Source: Variovorax atrisoli 110B (GTDB lineage Bacteria > Pseudomonadota > Gammaproteobacteria > Burkholderiales > Burkholderiaceae_C). Taken from it: a stretch of DNA of 64,000 bases. The stretch spans positions 62,001-126,000 of the forward strand of contig NZ_KB907457.1 in the NCBI RefSeq assembly GCF_000382045.1, written 5' to 3'. The notes under the pieces are model-generated. The model searched no databases and was not told where the DNA came from. It saw nothing but the letters and a program-made list of their open reading frames with translations. Shown here one piece after another: positions 34,669-43,257 of this stretch (the first letter of the stretch is position 1; the number at the start of each line of letters is the position of its first letter). The position numbers and the translations under genes were made by a program.

Positions 34669-35709
34669 TCAGGGTCGATCACGTAGAAGCGCACTCCCTT
34701 GCGGCAAGGTGCGAAGCAGCTTGCGCTGCGTGGGGAACAGCGACCAGCCCCAGCGCTGCTGCGCGAATCCCCACAACCCCTGCTTGAAGAACAGCGTGAC
34801 GAGGATCGCGAGCAGCCCCAGACCCAGCAGGTACCAGGTGCCGTAGTCGCTCAGGAACTTGTTCAGCGCCCAGAAGATGAGCGCGCCCACCAGCGGCCCC
34901 TCGATGCGCCCGATGCCGCCGATGACCACCATGAAGATGGCGAAGGCCGTCCAGTTGACGCTGAAGGCCGCGTCGGGGCTGATGCGCAGGTTGCCCACGA
35001 AGTAAAGCGCCCCCGCGAGCCCCGCGCCGAAGGCCGCGACCACGTACACCGCGAGCTTCATGCGCGCCACCGGAATGCCTTGCGACTCGGCGGCCACCTC
35101 GTTGTCGCGTATCGCCAGCAGCGCCAGGCCTCGCTTGCTGCGCAGGAACAGGTACACCAGCACGATCGCCGCGACCACGCAGGCCAGCGCCATCCAGTAG
35201 GTGGTGCTCTCGCGCGTCGCCTTGTCGATGCCGCGCAGCGCGGTCAGCGTGGTGCCCGAGCCGCCGCCCACGGCCGACACGTTGGCGAAGCTCAGCCTGA
35301 ACACCTCCGCGATGACCCATGTGCCGATGGCGAAGTAGCCGCCCGACAGCCGGAACGCGACGAAGGACACGGGCACCGCCACCAGCCCCGCGGCCAACGC
35401 GCCCAGCGGTATCGCCACGAAGGGGTTCACGCCCGCGAAGTTGCCGAGCATCAGCATCACGTAGCCGCCGAAGCCGAAGAAGGCCTGCTGTCCGATGCTC
35501 ACCATGCCGCCGTAGCCGGCGAGCAGGTTCCACATCATCGCGAAGATGAAGTAGCAGGCGATCTCGACGAACTCGCGCATCCAGCTCGATTCGCCCCACA
35601 ACGGCAGGCTGGCCGCGACGAGAACGATGGCGATGCCGGCGAACAGCGCCGCGCGGCTCACGGCCGTTGCGCGTTCGACCGCGACGATGGAAGGAGGCAT
35701 GTTGGTCAT
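34669..35709 (-). CDS. livM: Branched-chain-type ABC transporter permease LivM
   Basis: A 346-residue polytopic permease. 'MVSIGQQAFFGFGGYVMLMLG' and 'AIRDNEVAAESQGIPVARMKLAVYVV' are LivM signatures, the latter being the coupling loop that meets the ATPase. 'GGIGRIEGPLVGALI' closes the core. The ATG overlaps the livH stop. It forms the membrane channel with LivH. In such loci the importer often carries aromatic acids or amides rather than amino acids. Confidence 0.92.
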   Translation of the reverse strand: MTNMPPSIVAVERATAVSRAALFAGIAIVLVAASLPLWGESSWMREFVEIACYFIFAMMWNLLAGYGGMVSIGQQAFFGFGGYVMLMLGNFAGVNPFVAIPLGALAAGLVAVPVSFVAFRLSGGYFAIGTWVIAEVFRLSFANVSAVGGGSGTTLTALRGIDKATRESTTYWMALACVVAAIVLVYLFLRSKRGLALLAIRDNEVAAESQGIPVARMKLAVYVVAAFGAGLAGALYFVGNLRISPDAAFSVNWTAFAIFMVVIGGIGRIEGPLVGALIFWALNKFLSDYGTWYLLGLGLLAILVTLFFKQGLWGFAQQRWGWSLFPTQRKLLRTLPQGSALLRDRP

Positions 35710-36569
35710 CCGCGCGTCCTGGGAAAAAGCCCCTGCGGCCGCAGCACCAGCACGGCGAGGAACACGATGTGCCCGAACCAGATGCCCCAGCCCGGGTCCA
35801 GCCTGAAGCCGATCTGCTGCGTGACGCCGAGGATCATCGCGCCCGCCAGCGTGCCCCAGAAGGAGCCCATGCCGCCGATGATCACGGCCTCGAAGGCGAA
35901 GAGCAGCAGCAACGGCCCGTCCGAAGGCGACACCGTCGTGCGCATGCCCTGCAGTGCGCCCGCGATGGCGATCAGCACGAACGCGATGGCGGTCGCGAGC
36001 GCGTAGACCTTCTTCGCGTTCAGCCCCATCAGCTCGGCGATCTCGCGGTCGTCCGACACGGCGCGGAACGACCGCCCCAGCGCCGTGCGTGCGAAGAGCC
36101 ACTGCAGAGCGCCCGTCGCAGCGAGCGCGACGGCCAGCACGACCAGCGGCAGCACGCCCAGCGACATCGCGTCGCCCAGCGCGATGCCCTGCGTGCTGAG
36201 CCCGCCGGTCTCGATGGCGCGCGGATCGGCCGAGAACAGCTCGAGCAGCAGGTTCTGGATGACGATCGACAGGCCGAAGGTGACGACCAGCGAGGGCAGC
36301 GGGTCCTTGCCGAGCGTGCCGTTGAGCACGAAGCGCTGCAGCACGTAGCCGAAGCCGAAGGCCACCGGCAGCACCGCCAGCGCCACGAGCCACGGCGACT
36401 CGCCCCCCGTCAGCGACATGCCCGCGATAACGGCGAATGCGCCGAGAACGATGAAGTCGCCCTGCGCGGTGTTGGTCAACCGCATCACGCCGAACATCAG
36501 CGACTGGCCCAGCGCGAAGAGCGTGTAGAGGCCGCCCAGCAGCAGGCCCTGGACGAGCGTCTCAAGCAT
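35706..36569 (-). CDS. livH: Branched-chain-type ABC transporter permease LivH
   Basis: A 287-residue inner-membrane permease beginning MLETLVQGLLLGGLYTLFALG, a standard LivH start, with the coupling segment 'RAVSDDREIAELMGLNAKKVYALATAIAF' and 'GGMGSFWGTLAGAMILGVTQQ'. It overlaps both neighbours (8 bases with livF, 4 with livM), so the operon is tightly coupled. Confidence 0.92.
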   Translation of the reverse strand: MLETLVQGLLLGGLYTLFALGQSLMFGVMRLTNTAQGDFIVLGAFAVIAGMSLTGGESPWLVALAVLPVAFGFGYVLQRFVLNGTLGKDPLPSLVVTFGLSIVIQNLLLELFSADPRAIETGGLSTQGIALGDAMSLGVLPLVVLAVALAATGALQWLFARTALGRSFRAVSDDREIAELMGLNAKKVYALATAIAFVLIAIAGALQGMRTTVSPSDGPLLLLFAFEAVIIGGMGSFWGTLAGAMILGVTQQIGFRLDPGWGIWFGHIVFLAVLVLRPQGLFPRTRG

Positions 36570-37290
36570 GGGCCGCCTCCGAGTCCTCGGAGAGGCCGAA
36601 GTAGGCCTGCGAGATCTGCTCGCGCGTGAGCTCGGCCGAACGCCCTTCGAGCGACACGCGGCCTTCCTGGAAGCAGTAGACGCGCTGCGAGACCTGCCGC
36701 GCCATGGTCACGTCCTGCTCGACGATGACCACCGTCATGCCCTCCGAGGTGATCGCCGGCATGGCGGCGTAGATCTCCCGGATGACGATGGGCGCGAGCC
36801 CCAGCGAGAGCTCGTCGCACAGCAGCACCTCGGGGTTGCTCATGAGCGCACGGCCGAGCGCGACCATCTGCTGCTGCCCGCCCGAAAGCGAGGTGCCCGG
36901 CTGGTTGCACTTCTCGGCGAGGATGGGAAAGAGCGCATACAGCCGCTGCAGGTTCCACGGCCCCTTGCGCGACGGCGTGGCGCCCATCAGCAGGTTCTCC
37001 TCGACGCTGAGGCTCGGGAAGAGCCGTCGGCCCTCGGGCACCATGGCGAGCCCGCGGCGCACGATGTCGCCAGGCGGCAGGCCGCCGATGGGCTCGCCCT
37101 TGAAGCGGATCGCATCGAGCGGCGCGCGCACCAGGCCCGTGAGGCTCTTGAGGAAGGTCGACTTGCCCGCGCCGTTGGCGCCGATGATGGCCACCAGCTC
37201 GCCGCGCTCCAGCGAGAAGTCGATGCCGAAGAGAGCCTGCGCGTCGCCGTAGAAGGCCTTGAGGTCGCGGGTGGAGAGCAGGGTGGTCAT
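36562..37290 (-). CDS. livF: Branched-chain-type ABC transporter ATPase LivF
   Basis: A 242-residue ATPase with Walker A GANGAGKST, signature LSGGQQQM, Walker B 'VLLCDELSLGLAP' and the H-loop replaced by a Gln ('VIVEQDV'), as is normal for LivF. The start MTTLLSTRDL fits the family. In-frame upstream codons fall in the GC-rich palindromic repeat at 37311-37412 and are rejected. It pairs with LivG. Confidence 0.93.
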   Translation of the reverse strand: MTTLLSTRDLKAFYGDAQALFGIDFSLERGELVAIIGANGAGKSTFLKSLTGLVRAPLDAIRFKGEPIGGLPPGDIVRRGLAMVPEGRRLFPSLSVEENLLMGATPSRKGPWNLQRLYALFPILAEKCNQPGTSLSGGQQQMVALGRALMSNPEVLLCDELSLGLAPIVIREIYAAMPAITSEGMTVVIVEQDVTMARQVSQRVYCFQEGRVSLEGRSAELTREQISQAYFGLSEDSEAAHA

Positions 37291-37310
37291 GGTGTTTGCT
37301 CCCGCGCGTT

Positions 37311-37412
37311 CTGCCCCCTCCCCTTCTGGGGGAGGGTTGGGGTGGAGGCAAGCGGCGTCGGAATGGCGGCGCCGTCGTGCCCCCATCCCGGCCTTCCCCC
37401 ACAGGGGGAAGG
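37311..37412. repeat. Paired G/C-run palindromic repeats (REP-like)
   Basis: 'CCCTCCCCTTCTGGGGGAGGG' and, inverted, 'CCTTCCCCCACAGGGGGAAGG' flank ~55 bp in the livG-livF gap. The same arrangement occurs at 42000-42103 between the aldehyde dehydrogenase and the hydroquinone dioxygenase. Each half can form a strong hairpin. Confidence 0.65.
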
Positions 37413-37435
37413 AGCAATGCGAAGTCGATGCGTGC

Positions 37436-38155
37436 TCATGCTTCCATCCCCATGTACACCCGCCGCACCTCCGGATCGCTCATCACCGCGCGTGGCGCAC
37501 CTTCCGCGAGCTTCTGGCCGAAGTTGATGACGAACAGCCGGTCCGCCAGCGACAGCAGCGCGTGCACCACGTGCTCGATCCAGATCATCGTCATGCCGCG
37601 CGCCTTGATGCGCTTGAGCTCGCCGACCAGCACCGCGGCCTCTGGTTCCGTGAGGCCGCCCGCGATCTCGTCGAGCAGCAGCAGCTTCGGCCGTGTCGCC
37701 AGCGCGCGCGCCAGCTCCAGCCGCTTGCGGTCGAGCAGCGTGAGGCCGCCCGCAGGCTTGTTGGCATGCGCCATGAGGCCCGTCTGTTCCAGCACCTCCT
37801 GCGCGGTGTGCCAGGCCTCCCGCTCGTTCTGCTGCCCGCCGAAGCAGGCAGCGGTCACGAGGTTCTCGAACACGCTCATGTTGCCGAAGGGCTGCGGCAC
37901 CTGGTAGCTGCGGCCGATGCCGGCGTGGCAGCGCTGGTGGGGCTTCAGCCGCGTCACGTCGCGGCCGGCGTATTCCACGCGCCCGGCATCGACGCGCACG
38001 TCGCCCGAGATCAGGTTGAACAGCGTGGTCTTGCCCGCGCCGTTGGGCCCGAGGATGCCCAGCGTCTCGCCCTCGGCCACCGCCAGCGTGATGCCGTCGG
38101 TGACCTTGAGCGCGCCGTAGGACTTGCTCACGGCATGCAGTGCAAGCAGCGTCAT
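37436..38155 (-). CDS. livG: Branched-chain-type ABC transporter ATPase LivG
   Basis: A 239-residue ATPase: Walker A GPNGAGKTT, 'IGRSYQVPQPFGNMSVFENL' (LivG-type Q-loop), Walker B 'LLLLDEIAGGL' and 'IWIEHVVHAL' with the switch histidine. The usual LSGGQ signature is replaced by 'LTLLDRKRLELARAL', which is common in LivG proteins. It lies 12 bases downstream of the binding-protein gene. Confidence 0.92.
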   Translation of the reverse strand: MTLLALHAVSKSYGALKVTDGITLAVAEGETLGILGPNGAGKTTLFNLISGDVRVDAGRVEYAGRDVTRLKPHQRCHAGIGRSYQVPQPFGNMSVFENLVTAACFGGQQNEREAWHTAQEVLEQTGLMAHANKPAGGLTLLDRKRLELARALATRPKLLLLDEIAGGLTEPEAAVLVGELKRIKARGMTMIWIEHVVHALLSLADRLFVINFGQKLAEGAPRAVMSDPEVRRVYMGMEA

Positions 38156-38167
38156 GGCGTTCCCGCG

Positions 38168-39421
38168 TCAGAGCAGCCGCAGCTTGCCACCGGTGGGAAT
38201 GTTGGTGGCCGCCTCGTTGTTCACGATGGTCAGCTCCACCTTGTACTTCTGGCCCTTGCCCCACTGGCCGAGCACCAGCGGCGTCTTGCTGACGTTCTTG
38301 AACGGCCCCTGGCCGCCCCACTTCACCGGGCCGACCACCGAATTGATCGAGGTCGATGCGACCGCGTCGCGCACGTCCGAAGCCTTCAGCGACCTGGCGC
38401 GCCCCAGCGCATTCGCCGCCACCTCGAAGAGCGCATGCGCGAAGCCGATCGGCTGCGTCCACTGCTTCCTCGTGCCGGCCTCGTAGGCTTCGGCCAGCGC
38501 CTTCGCGCTCTGCTGCGTGAGGCTCGATGTGAACGGATGCGAAGGGCTCCACCACACCTCGGTGGAAAGACCGTCGCCCAGGTCGCCCAGCGCCTCGATC
38601 GCTCCGGGGAACAGCAGCGCCTTTCCCAGCGTGATGACCTTGGGCTTGAAGCCCTGCTGCCGCGCCTGCGTGAGGAAGGTCTTTGCGTCCGGCGGAATCA
38701 CCACGCCGGTGACGATCTCCACGCCGTCTCTCTTGAAGGCCGCGATCTGCGCGCTGAAGTCCTGCGTGCCGTTCTGGAAGCGGCCCGGGTCGGTGAGCGT
38801 GAAGCCCATCTGCGAGAGCGGCTTCGGAAAGCCCAGCTCCTTGTCGCCCCACGCGTTGCCGTCGCCGTCGTTGGGGAAGAGCCCGCCGACCTTCTTGTTG
38901 GTGGCGAGCGTCTTCCAGCCGTTGGTGAAGTTGGCGATGACGTCCTCCAGGCCCCAGAACATGTGGTACGTCCAGTTGAAGCCCTTGGCCGGATCGCCCT
39001 TGCGTCCGAAGAACCACGGCTGCCACGGCACCACGCTGGAGACGCAGGGCACCTCGTTGAGCTCGCAGGCGTCGCTCACCGGGTTGGCGGTCTCGGGCGT
39101 GCCCGCGGTGAGCACCAGCGCCACCTTGTCCTTCAGGATCAGGTCGTTCGCCACCTCGCCCGCGCGGTTGGGGTTCGACTGGCTGTCCTTCAGCACGATC
39201 TGCACCGCGTACTTCTTTCCGCCGACGGTCAGGCCGTCCTTGAAGGCCGCCTTCATCTGGTCGATGACCCACTTGTCGGCCTCGCCGAAGGGCGCGAGCG
39301 GCCCGGTCTGCGGCGACACGTAGCCGATCTTCAGCGTGTCGGCAGCGAACACCAGCGGTGCCGCGCCCGATGCCACCAGCGCGGCCGTGGCCTGCGTGAA
39401 CTGCCTGCGATTGATTGCCAT
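38168..39421 (-). CDS. LivK-type ABC transporter substrate-binding protein
   Basis: A 417-residue exported protein (MAINRRQFTQATAALVASGA, twin-arginine-like signal, cleavage near VFA-AD). The mature part is a type I periplasmic-binding fold ('IGYVSPQTGPLAPFGEADKWV', 'VALVLTAGTPETANPVSDACE'). This branch is seen with importers of amides or aromatic compounds; the ligand is not fixed by sequence. It is first of the livKGFHM-type block and follows the Bug gene at 39472 by ~50 bp. Confidence 0.88.
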   Translation of the reverse strand: MAINRRQFTQATAALVASGAAPLVFAADTLKIGYVSPQTGPLAPFGEADKWVIDQMKAAFKDGLTVGGKKYAVQIVLKDSQSNPNRAGEVANDLILKDKVALVLTAGTPETANPVSDACELNEVPCVSSVVPWQPWFFGRKGDPAKGFNWTYHMFWGLEDVIANFTNGWKTLATNKKVGGLFPNDGDGNAWGDKELGFPKPLSQMGFTLTDPGRFQNGTQDFSAQIAAFKRDGVEIVTGVVIPPDAKTFLTQARQQGFKPKVITLGKALLFPGAIEALGDLGDGLSTEVWWSPSHPFTSSLTQQSAKALAEAYEAGTRKQWTQPIGFAHALFEVAANALGRARSLKASDVRDAVASTSINSVVGPVKWGGQGPFKNVSKTPLVLGQWGKGQKYKVELTIVNNEAATNIPTGGKLRLL

Positions 39422-39471
39422 GGTTGTCTCCTTCTGTTGTCCTGTTGCCGGACTCTGCGTCGCTCTCACTG

Positions 39472-40452
39472 CTACTCCAGGCTCAGCTGGCGCTCGCGCA
39501 CCAGCCGGGCCCACTTGTCCTGCTCGGTGCGCAGCACCGCCGCAAACTGCTCGGGCGTGCCGGCGATGCCCGTCAGGCCCTGCTCCTGCAGGCGCGCGGC
39601 GAAGGCGGGGTCGGCAACGATCTTCTTCACCTCGGCCTGGAGCCGGTCGACCACGGGGCGCGGCGTGCCCGCAGGCGCCAGCAGGCCGACCCATGAATTG
39701 ACTTCGAAGCCTGGATAGCCGCTCTCGGCGATGGTGGGCGTGTCGGGGTAGGCGGCCGCGCGCTGCAGGCCGGTCTGGGCCAGTGCGCGCAGGCGGCCCG
39801 ACTTGACGTGCGGCTGCGCCAGGACGGCGGAGAGGAACATCATCTCGACCTGCCCGCCGAGCAGGTCCTGCTGCGCCGGGCCGCCGCCGCGATAGGGAAT
39901 GTGCGTGACGAAGGTGCCGCTCACCGCCTTGAAGTATTCGGCCGTGAGATGGTTGCTCGACCCTGGCCCGACGCTCGCGTAGTTGAGGCGCCCGGGCTGC
40001 GACTTGAGCAGGCTCACGAAGCTCCTGAGGTCGCGCGCATCGACCTTCGGGTTGACCAGCAGCACCAGCGGATTGCTGACGATCTGCGTCACCGGTTGCA
40101 GGTCGCGCGCGAAGTCGAAGCTCAGCTTCGGGTAGACCAGCGGATAGGTGGCGTAGCTGTCGAACACCATCAGCAGCGTGTGTCCGTCGGGTGCGGCCTT
40201 GGCCACTTCGGCCGCTGCCAGGGTGCCTCGGGCGCCGCCGCGGTTGTCTACGATCACCGGCTGGCCGAGCGCGGCCTGCAGGCGCGGCTGGAGCTGCCGC
40301 GCCACCGTGTCGACGATGCCGCCGGGCGGGAAGCCGATGACGACGCGCACCGGCTTCACGGGCCAGGTCTGCGCGGCGGCGGGCGCAGCGGCGGCGAACA
40401 GCGCACCGGCAGCGGCGAGGCTCGCGATGAAGCGGGCGGTGATCGAATGCAT
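39472..40452 (-). CDS. Bug-family periplasmic substrate-binding protein
   Basis: A 326-residue secreted protein with signal peptide (cleavage near AAA-QT). The mature start 'WPVKPVRVVIGFPPGGIVDTVARQLQPRL' and 'VIVDNRGGARGTLAAAEVAKAAPDGHTLL' are Bug signatures. It sits between the aldehyde dehydrogenase and the ABC importer, which suggests a ligand related to the aromatic route. This is its only functional hint. Confidence 0.9.
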   Translation of the reverse strand: MHSITARFIASLAAAGALFAAAAPAAAQTWPVKPVRVVIGFPPGGIVDTVARQLQPRLQAALGQPVIVDNRGGARGTLAAAEVAKAAPDGHTLLMVFDSYATYPLVYPKLSFDFARDLQPVTQIVSNPLVLLVNPKVDARDLRSFVSLLKSQPGRLNYASVGPGSSNHLTAEYFKAVSGTFVTHIPYRGGGPAQQDLLGGQVEMMFLSAVLAQPHVKSGRLRALAQTGLQRAAAYPDTPTIAESGYPGFEVNSWVGLLAPAGTPRPVVDRLQAEVKKIVADPAFAARLQEQGLTGIAGTPEQFAAVLRTEQDKWARLVRERQLSLE

Positions 40453-40512
40453 CTCTCGTGTCTCCTCGTTCTTTCTCTTGCTCTTCTCTGCTCGTCTCGA
40501 TGTCCCGCTTCG

Positions 40513-41991
40513 TCAGCGCACGAAGTGCGGCGGTATCTGCGCGTCGATGTTCACCCACACACTCTTGACCTGCGTGTACTCGCGCATCGCGTCGAAGCCC
40601 ATCTCGCGGCCGTAGCCGCTCTGGCCGACGCCGCCGAAGGGCGAGCCGGGGTTCACGCGCTTGTAGCTGTTGATCCAGACCATGCCGGCGTGCAGGTCGC
40701 GAGCCACCTTGTGGGCGCGCTGCAGGTCGCGGGTCCACAGGCCGCTGCCGAGGCCGTAGTCGGTGCCGTTGGCGATCTGCATCGCCTCTTCATCGGACTT
40801 GAAGGTGAGCACGGTGACGAAGGGGCCGAACACCTCTTCCTGCGCGACGCGGTCCTTGTACGACCGGGCGCGCATCACCGTCGGTTCGACGTAGCAGCCT
40901 TTCGCCAGTTCGCCGCCGGGCGACTTGCCGCCCGCGAGCAGCTCGCCGCCCTCGCCCTGCGCCACGTCGACGTAGCCCAGCACGCGCTCGCGGTGCTGCG
41001 CGCTGGTGAGCGGGCCCATCTCCGTCGCGTCGTCGAGCGGATTGCCCAGGCGGATCGACTTCGCGAGCGGGATGAACTGCGCGAGGAATTCGTCGGCGAT
41101 CCTCTCGTGCAGCATCAGCCGCGAGCCCGCGATGCAGGCCTGCCCCTGGTTGTGGAAGATGGCCCAAGCGCTGCCGTTGACGGCCGCCTGCAGGTTCGCG
41201 TCCTCGAACACGATGTTCGGTCCCTTGCCGCCGAGTTCGAGCTGCACCTTCTTCAGGTTGCCCGCGCTGGCCTGCACGATGCGCCGGCCGGTGGCGGTGC
41301 TTCCGGTGAAGGCGATCTTCGCGATCTCCGGGTGCTCGGCGATGTACTGCCCCGCCACGCTGCCCAGGCCCGGCAGCATGTTGACCACGCCGGGCGGCAG
41401 GCCGGCCTCGGCCATCAGCTCGGCGATGCGAAGCGAGCTCAGCGGCGTGATCTCGGCCGGCTTCATCACGATGCAGTTGCCGGCCGCGAGCGCGGGCGCC
41501 ATCTTCCAGCTGGTGAACATCAGCGGGAAGTTCCACGGCACCACCTGGCCGACGATGCCGACGGGCTCGCGCAGCGTGTAGTTGAGGAAGCCCTCTTCCA
41601 CCGGGATGGTCTCGCCCTGGAACTTGTCGGCCATGCCTCCGAAGTAGCGGAAGCACGCCGCGGTGCGCGGCACGTCGAGCCGGCGCGAGTCGCGGATCGG
41701 ATGGCCCGTGTCCAGCGATTCGAGCCGCGCAAGCTCCTCGGCGTTGGCCTCGATGAGATCGGCGAGCTTCAGCAGGATGCGGCCGCGGTCGGCGGCGGCC
41801 ATGCGGCTCCACTTCGGAAAGGCGCGCTTCGCAGCGGCCACGGCCTTGTCGACGTCGGCCTTGCCGGCGAGCGCCACCTCGACGATGGGCGTGTTGTCGT
41901 GCGGGTTCAGCGTGGCGAGGGTCTCGCCGGACTCGGCGTCGACGAAGCGGCCGTCGATGAAGAGCTGGTGGCGGATGGAAGAAATAGGCAT
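40513..41991 (-). CDS. NAD(P)-dependent aldehyde dehydrogenase, probable 4-hydroxymuconic semialdehyde dehydrogenase
   Basis: A 492-residue aldehyde dehydrogenase with catalytic Cys286 (NQGQACIAG), Glu252 (LELGGKGPN), Asn154 (PWNFP) and 'FTGSTATGRRI' for NAD binding. The next gene upstream encodes the large subunit of hydroquinone 1,2-dioxygenase, whose product is 4-hydroxymuconic semialdehyde. Oxidation to maleylacetate is the likely job (as in PnpE/HapE). The assignment rests on context; sequence alone gives only the family. Confidence 0.85.
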   Translation of the reverse strand: MPISSIRHQLFIDGRFVDAESGETLATLNPHDNTPIVEVALAGKADVDKAVAAAKRAFPKWSRMAAADRGRILLKLADLIEANAEELARLESLDTGHPIRDSRRLDVPRTAACFRYFGGMADKFQGETIPVEEGFLNYTLREPVGIVGQVVPWNFPLMFTSWKMAPALAAGNCIVMKPAEITPLSSLRIAELMAEAGLPPGVVNMLPGLGSVAGQYIAEHPEIAKIAFTGSTATGRRIVQASAGNLKKVQLELGGKGPNIVFEDANLQAAVNGSAWAIFHNQGQACIAGSRLMLHERIADEFLAQFIPLAKSIRLGNPLDDATEMGPLTSAQHRERVLGYVDVAQGEGGELLAGGKSPGGELAKGCYVEPTVMRARSYKDRVAQEEVFGPFVTVLTFKSDEEAMQIANGTDYGLGSGLWTRDLQRAHKVARDLHAGMVWINSYKRVNPGSPFGGVGQSGYGREMGFDAMREYTQVKSVWVNIDAQIPPHFVR

Positions 41992-41999
41992 GAGCGTTC

Positions 42000-42103
42000 C
42001 TCTCCCTCCCCCGCTGGGGGAGGGTTGGGGTGGGGGCTTCTTCAAGGAGGGCGCGGGCTCGAAGACCCCCCACCCCTGCCCTCCCCCAGAGGGGGAGGGA
42101 GAA
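42000..42103. repeat. Paired G/C-run palindromic repeats (REP-like)
   Basis: 'CTCCCTCCCCCGCTGGGGGA' and its near-inverse 'CCCTCCCCCAGAGGGGGAGG' flank ~40 bp in the gap between the aldehyde dehydrogenase and pnpD-like genes. It is the same type as 37311-37412. Confidence 0.65.
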
Positions 42104-42110
42104 CGTCAGT

Positions 42111-43118
42111 TCAGAACTGCACCGGGATCTCGGGCGACTCGCCCTTCTGGATCTCGTACACCAGGCTCGGCGAGCCGTTCTCCCACACCAGCAGCATCGA
42201 GCGCTTGGGGCTGAAGCCCTGGTGGCGGCAGTAGGCAGGCATGGCGGCCATGTCGCCTGCCTTCATGATCACGCGGGCCATGGGCCTGCCGGTGTTCTTG
42301 TCGCCGCAGTCCCAGTGGATCTCGTCGGTCATCTGGAAGAACCACTCGACGCGGTCGTTGCCGTGGATGATCGGCAGGATGTGCTCCTCAGTCGTCGGGC
42401 ACATGTAGCTGTGCTTCACCACCGAGGTGAAGCTCGGGTTCCACGTCACCTGCGAACGGCTCAGGAAGCCGAAGAGGTTGAAGGCGTGCACCTCGTTCTC
42501 GAAGCCGGGCTCGGGGTGCAGCTCGGGCTGGCCCTGCGGCACGTCGGCGAAGGCGCGGTTGACCGGCGCGCCGCGCTCGTCGCTGCGCAGGTCGAGGTCG
42601 CCCTTCAGGCCCACGCAGCGCTTGGCGAGTTCGCGCGCCCTGGTGATCTTGGCGGTGTTGTTGCCGTTCTTGCGGCCGTACGGCGAGCCGGTTTCCTGCG
42701 GCGCGGCGAAGGGGTCGAAGCTCTCGTTGGTCCAGTCGTCGAGCATGGCCTCGAAGGTGGCGCGGATCTGCGCGGTCGGGAAGTTCTCCAGCAGGTCGAT
42801 GCCGGCCTCCTTCATGGTGCCGTTGAAGCTGCCGGCGTACAGGTCGACCGACTCGTAGTGGTTGACGGTGCCGAACACGTCGTCGAAGTTGACCCAGCCG
42901 TAGAAGAAGCCCCAGGCCACGTCTCGCATCAGTGCGCGCAGGTAGTTGCCGGCGTCCATGGTGTGGCTCATGGGGCGGCCGTCGCGGGTCTTCCAGCCGA
43001 TGTGCACGAAGTATTCGTCGCGGCGGAAGCTGAAGCTGCCGAGCGAGAAGTCCTTGTAGCCGAGTGTGGCGTCGGGCTGTGACGCGATCACCTTGCCGAG
43101 TTCTGCGGGTGCGTTCAT
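42111..43118 (-). CDS. Hydroquinone 1,2-dioxygenase large subunit (PnpD/HapD-like)
   Basis: A 335-residue cupin-type protein. The iron site of PnpCD-type hydroquinone dioxygenases (His-x-Asn-x3-Glu and a His 47 residues after the first) is present with exact spacing: His252, Asn254, Glu258 (IIHGNDRVE) and His299 (YCRHQGF). Length fits the ~38-kDa subunit. It opens hydroquinone to 4-hydroxymuconic semialdehyde. The small subunit lies upstream (43258) with a copy of the dispersed repeat between, and the semialdehyde dehydrogenase follows. Confidence 0.85.
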   Translation of the reverse strand: MNAPAELGKVIASQPDATLGYKDFSLGSFSFRRDEYFVHIGWKTRDGRPMSHTMDAGNYLRALMRDVAWGFFYGWVNFDDVFGTVNHYESVDLYAGSFNGTMKEAGIDLLENFPTAQIRATFEAMLDDWTNESFDPFAAPQETGSPYGRKNGNNTAKITRARELAKRCVGLKGDLDLRSDERGAPVNRAFADVPQGQPELHPEPGFENEVHAFNLFGFLSRSQVTWNPSFTSVVKHSYMCPTTEEHILPIIHGNDRVEWFFQMTDEIHWDCGDKNTGRPMARVIMKAGDMAAMPAYCRHQGFSPKRSMLLVWENGSPSLVYEIQKGESPEIPVQF

Positions 43119-43156
43119 GGTGTTTTCCTTGTCTGGTCTGAATAGGTGGCCTGCAT

Positions 43157-43257
43157 CCTTCGCGGAACACCGCGGAACCGGCTCTGCCGGGCCGCAGGTG
43201 TTGCCCCCGCTAGGGGGTTGGCGCAGCGACACGAAGTGCGCGAAGCCTGGGGGCGAG
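43157..43257 (-). repeat. Dispersed ~100-bp intergenic repeat, inverted copy inside the pnpC-pnpD gap
   Basis: The plus strand runs from CGCGGAACACCGCGGAACCG through GCCGGGCCGCAGGTGTTGCC to GCGCGAAGCCTGGGGGCGAG. This is the inverse of the copies at 62336-62650 and nearly identical to the third of them. It separates two genes expected to be cotranscribed. Confidence 0.85.

Noticed and set aside
37287..39272. Minus-strand 661-residue frame across livG and the binding protein
   Set aside because: Arg/Gly/Gln-rich shadow of two well-supported genes in another frame.
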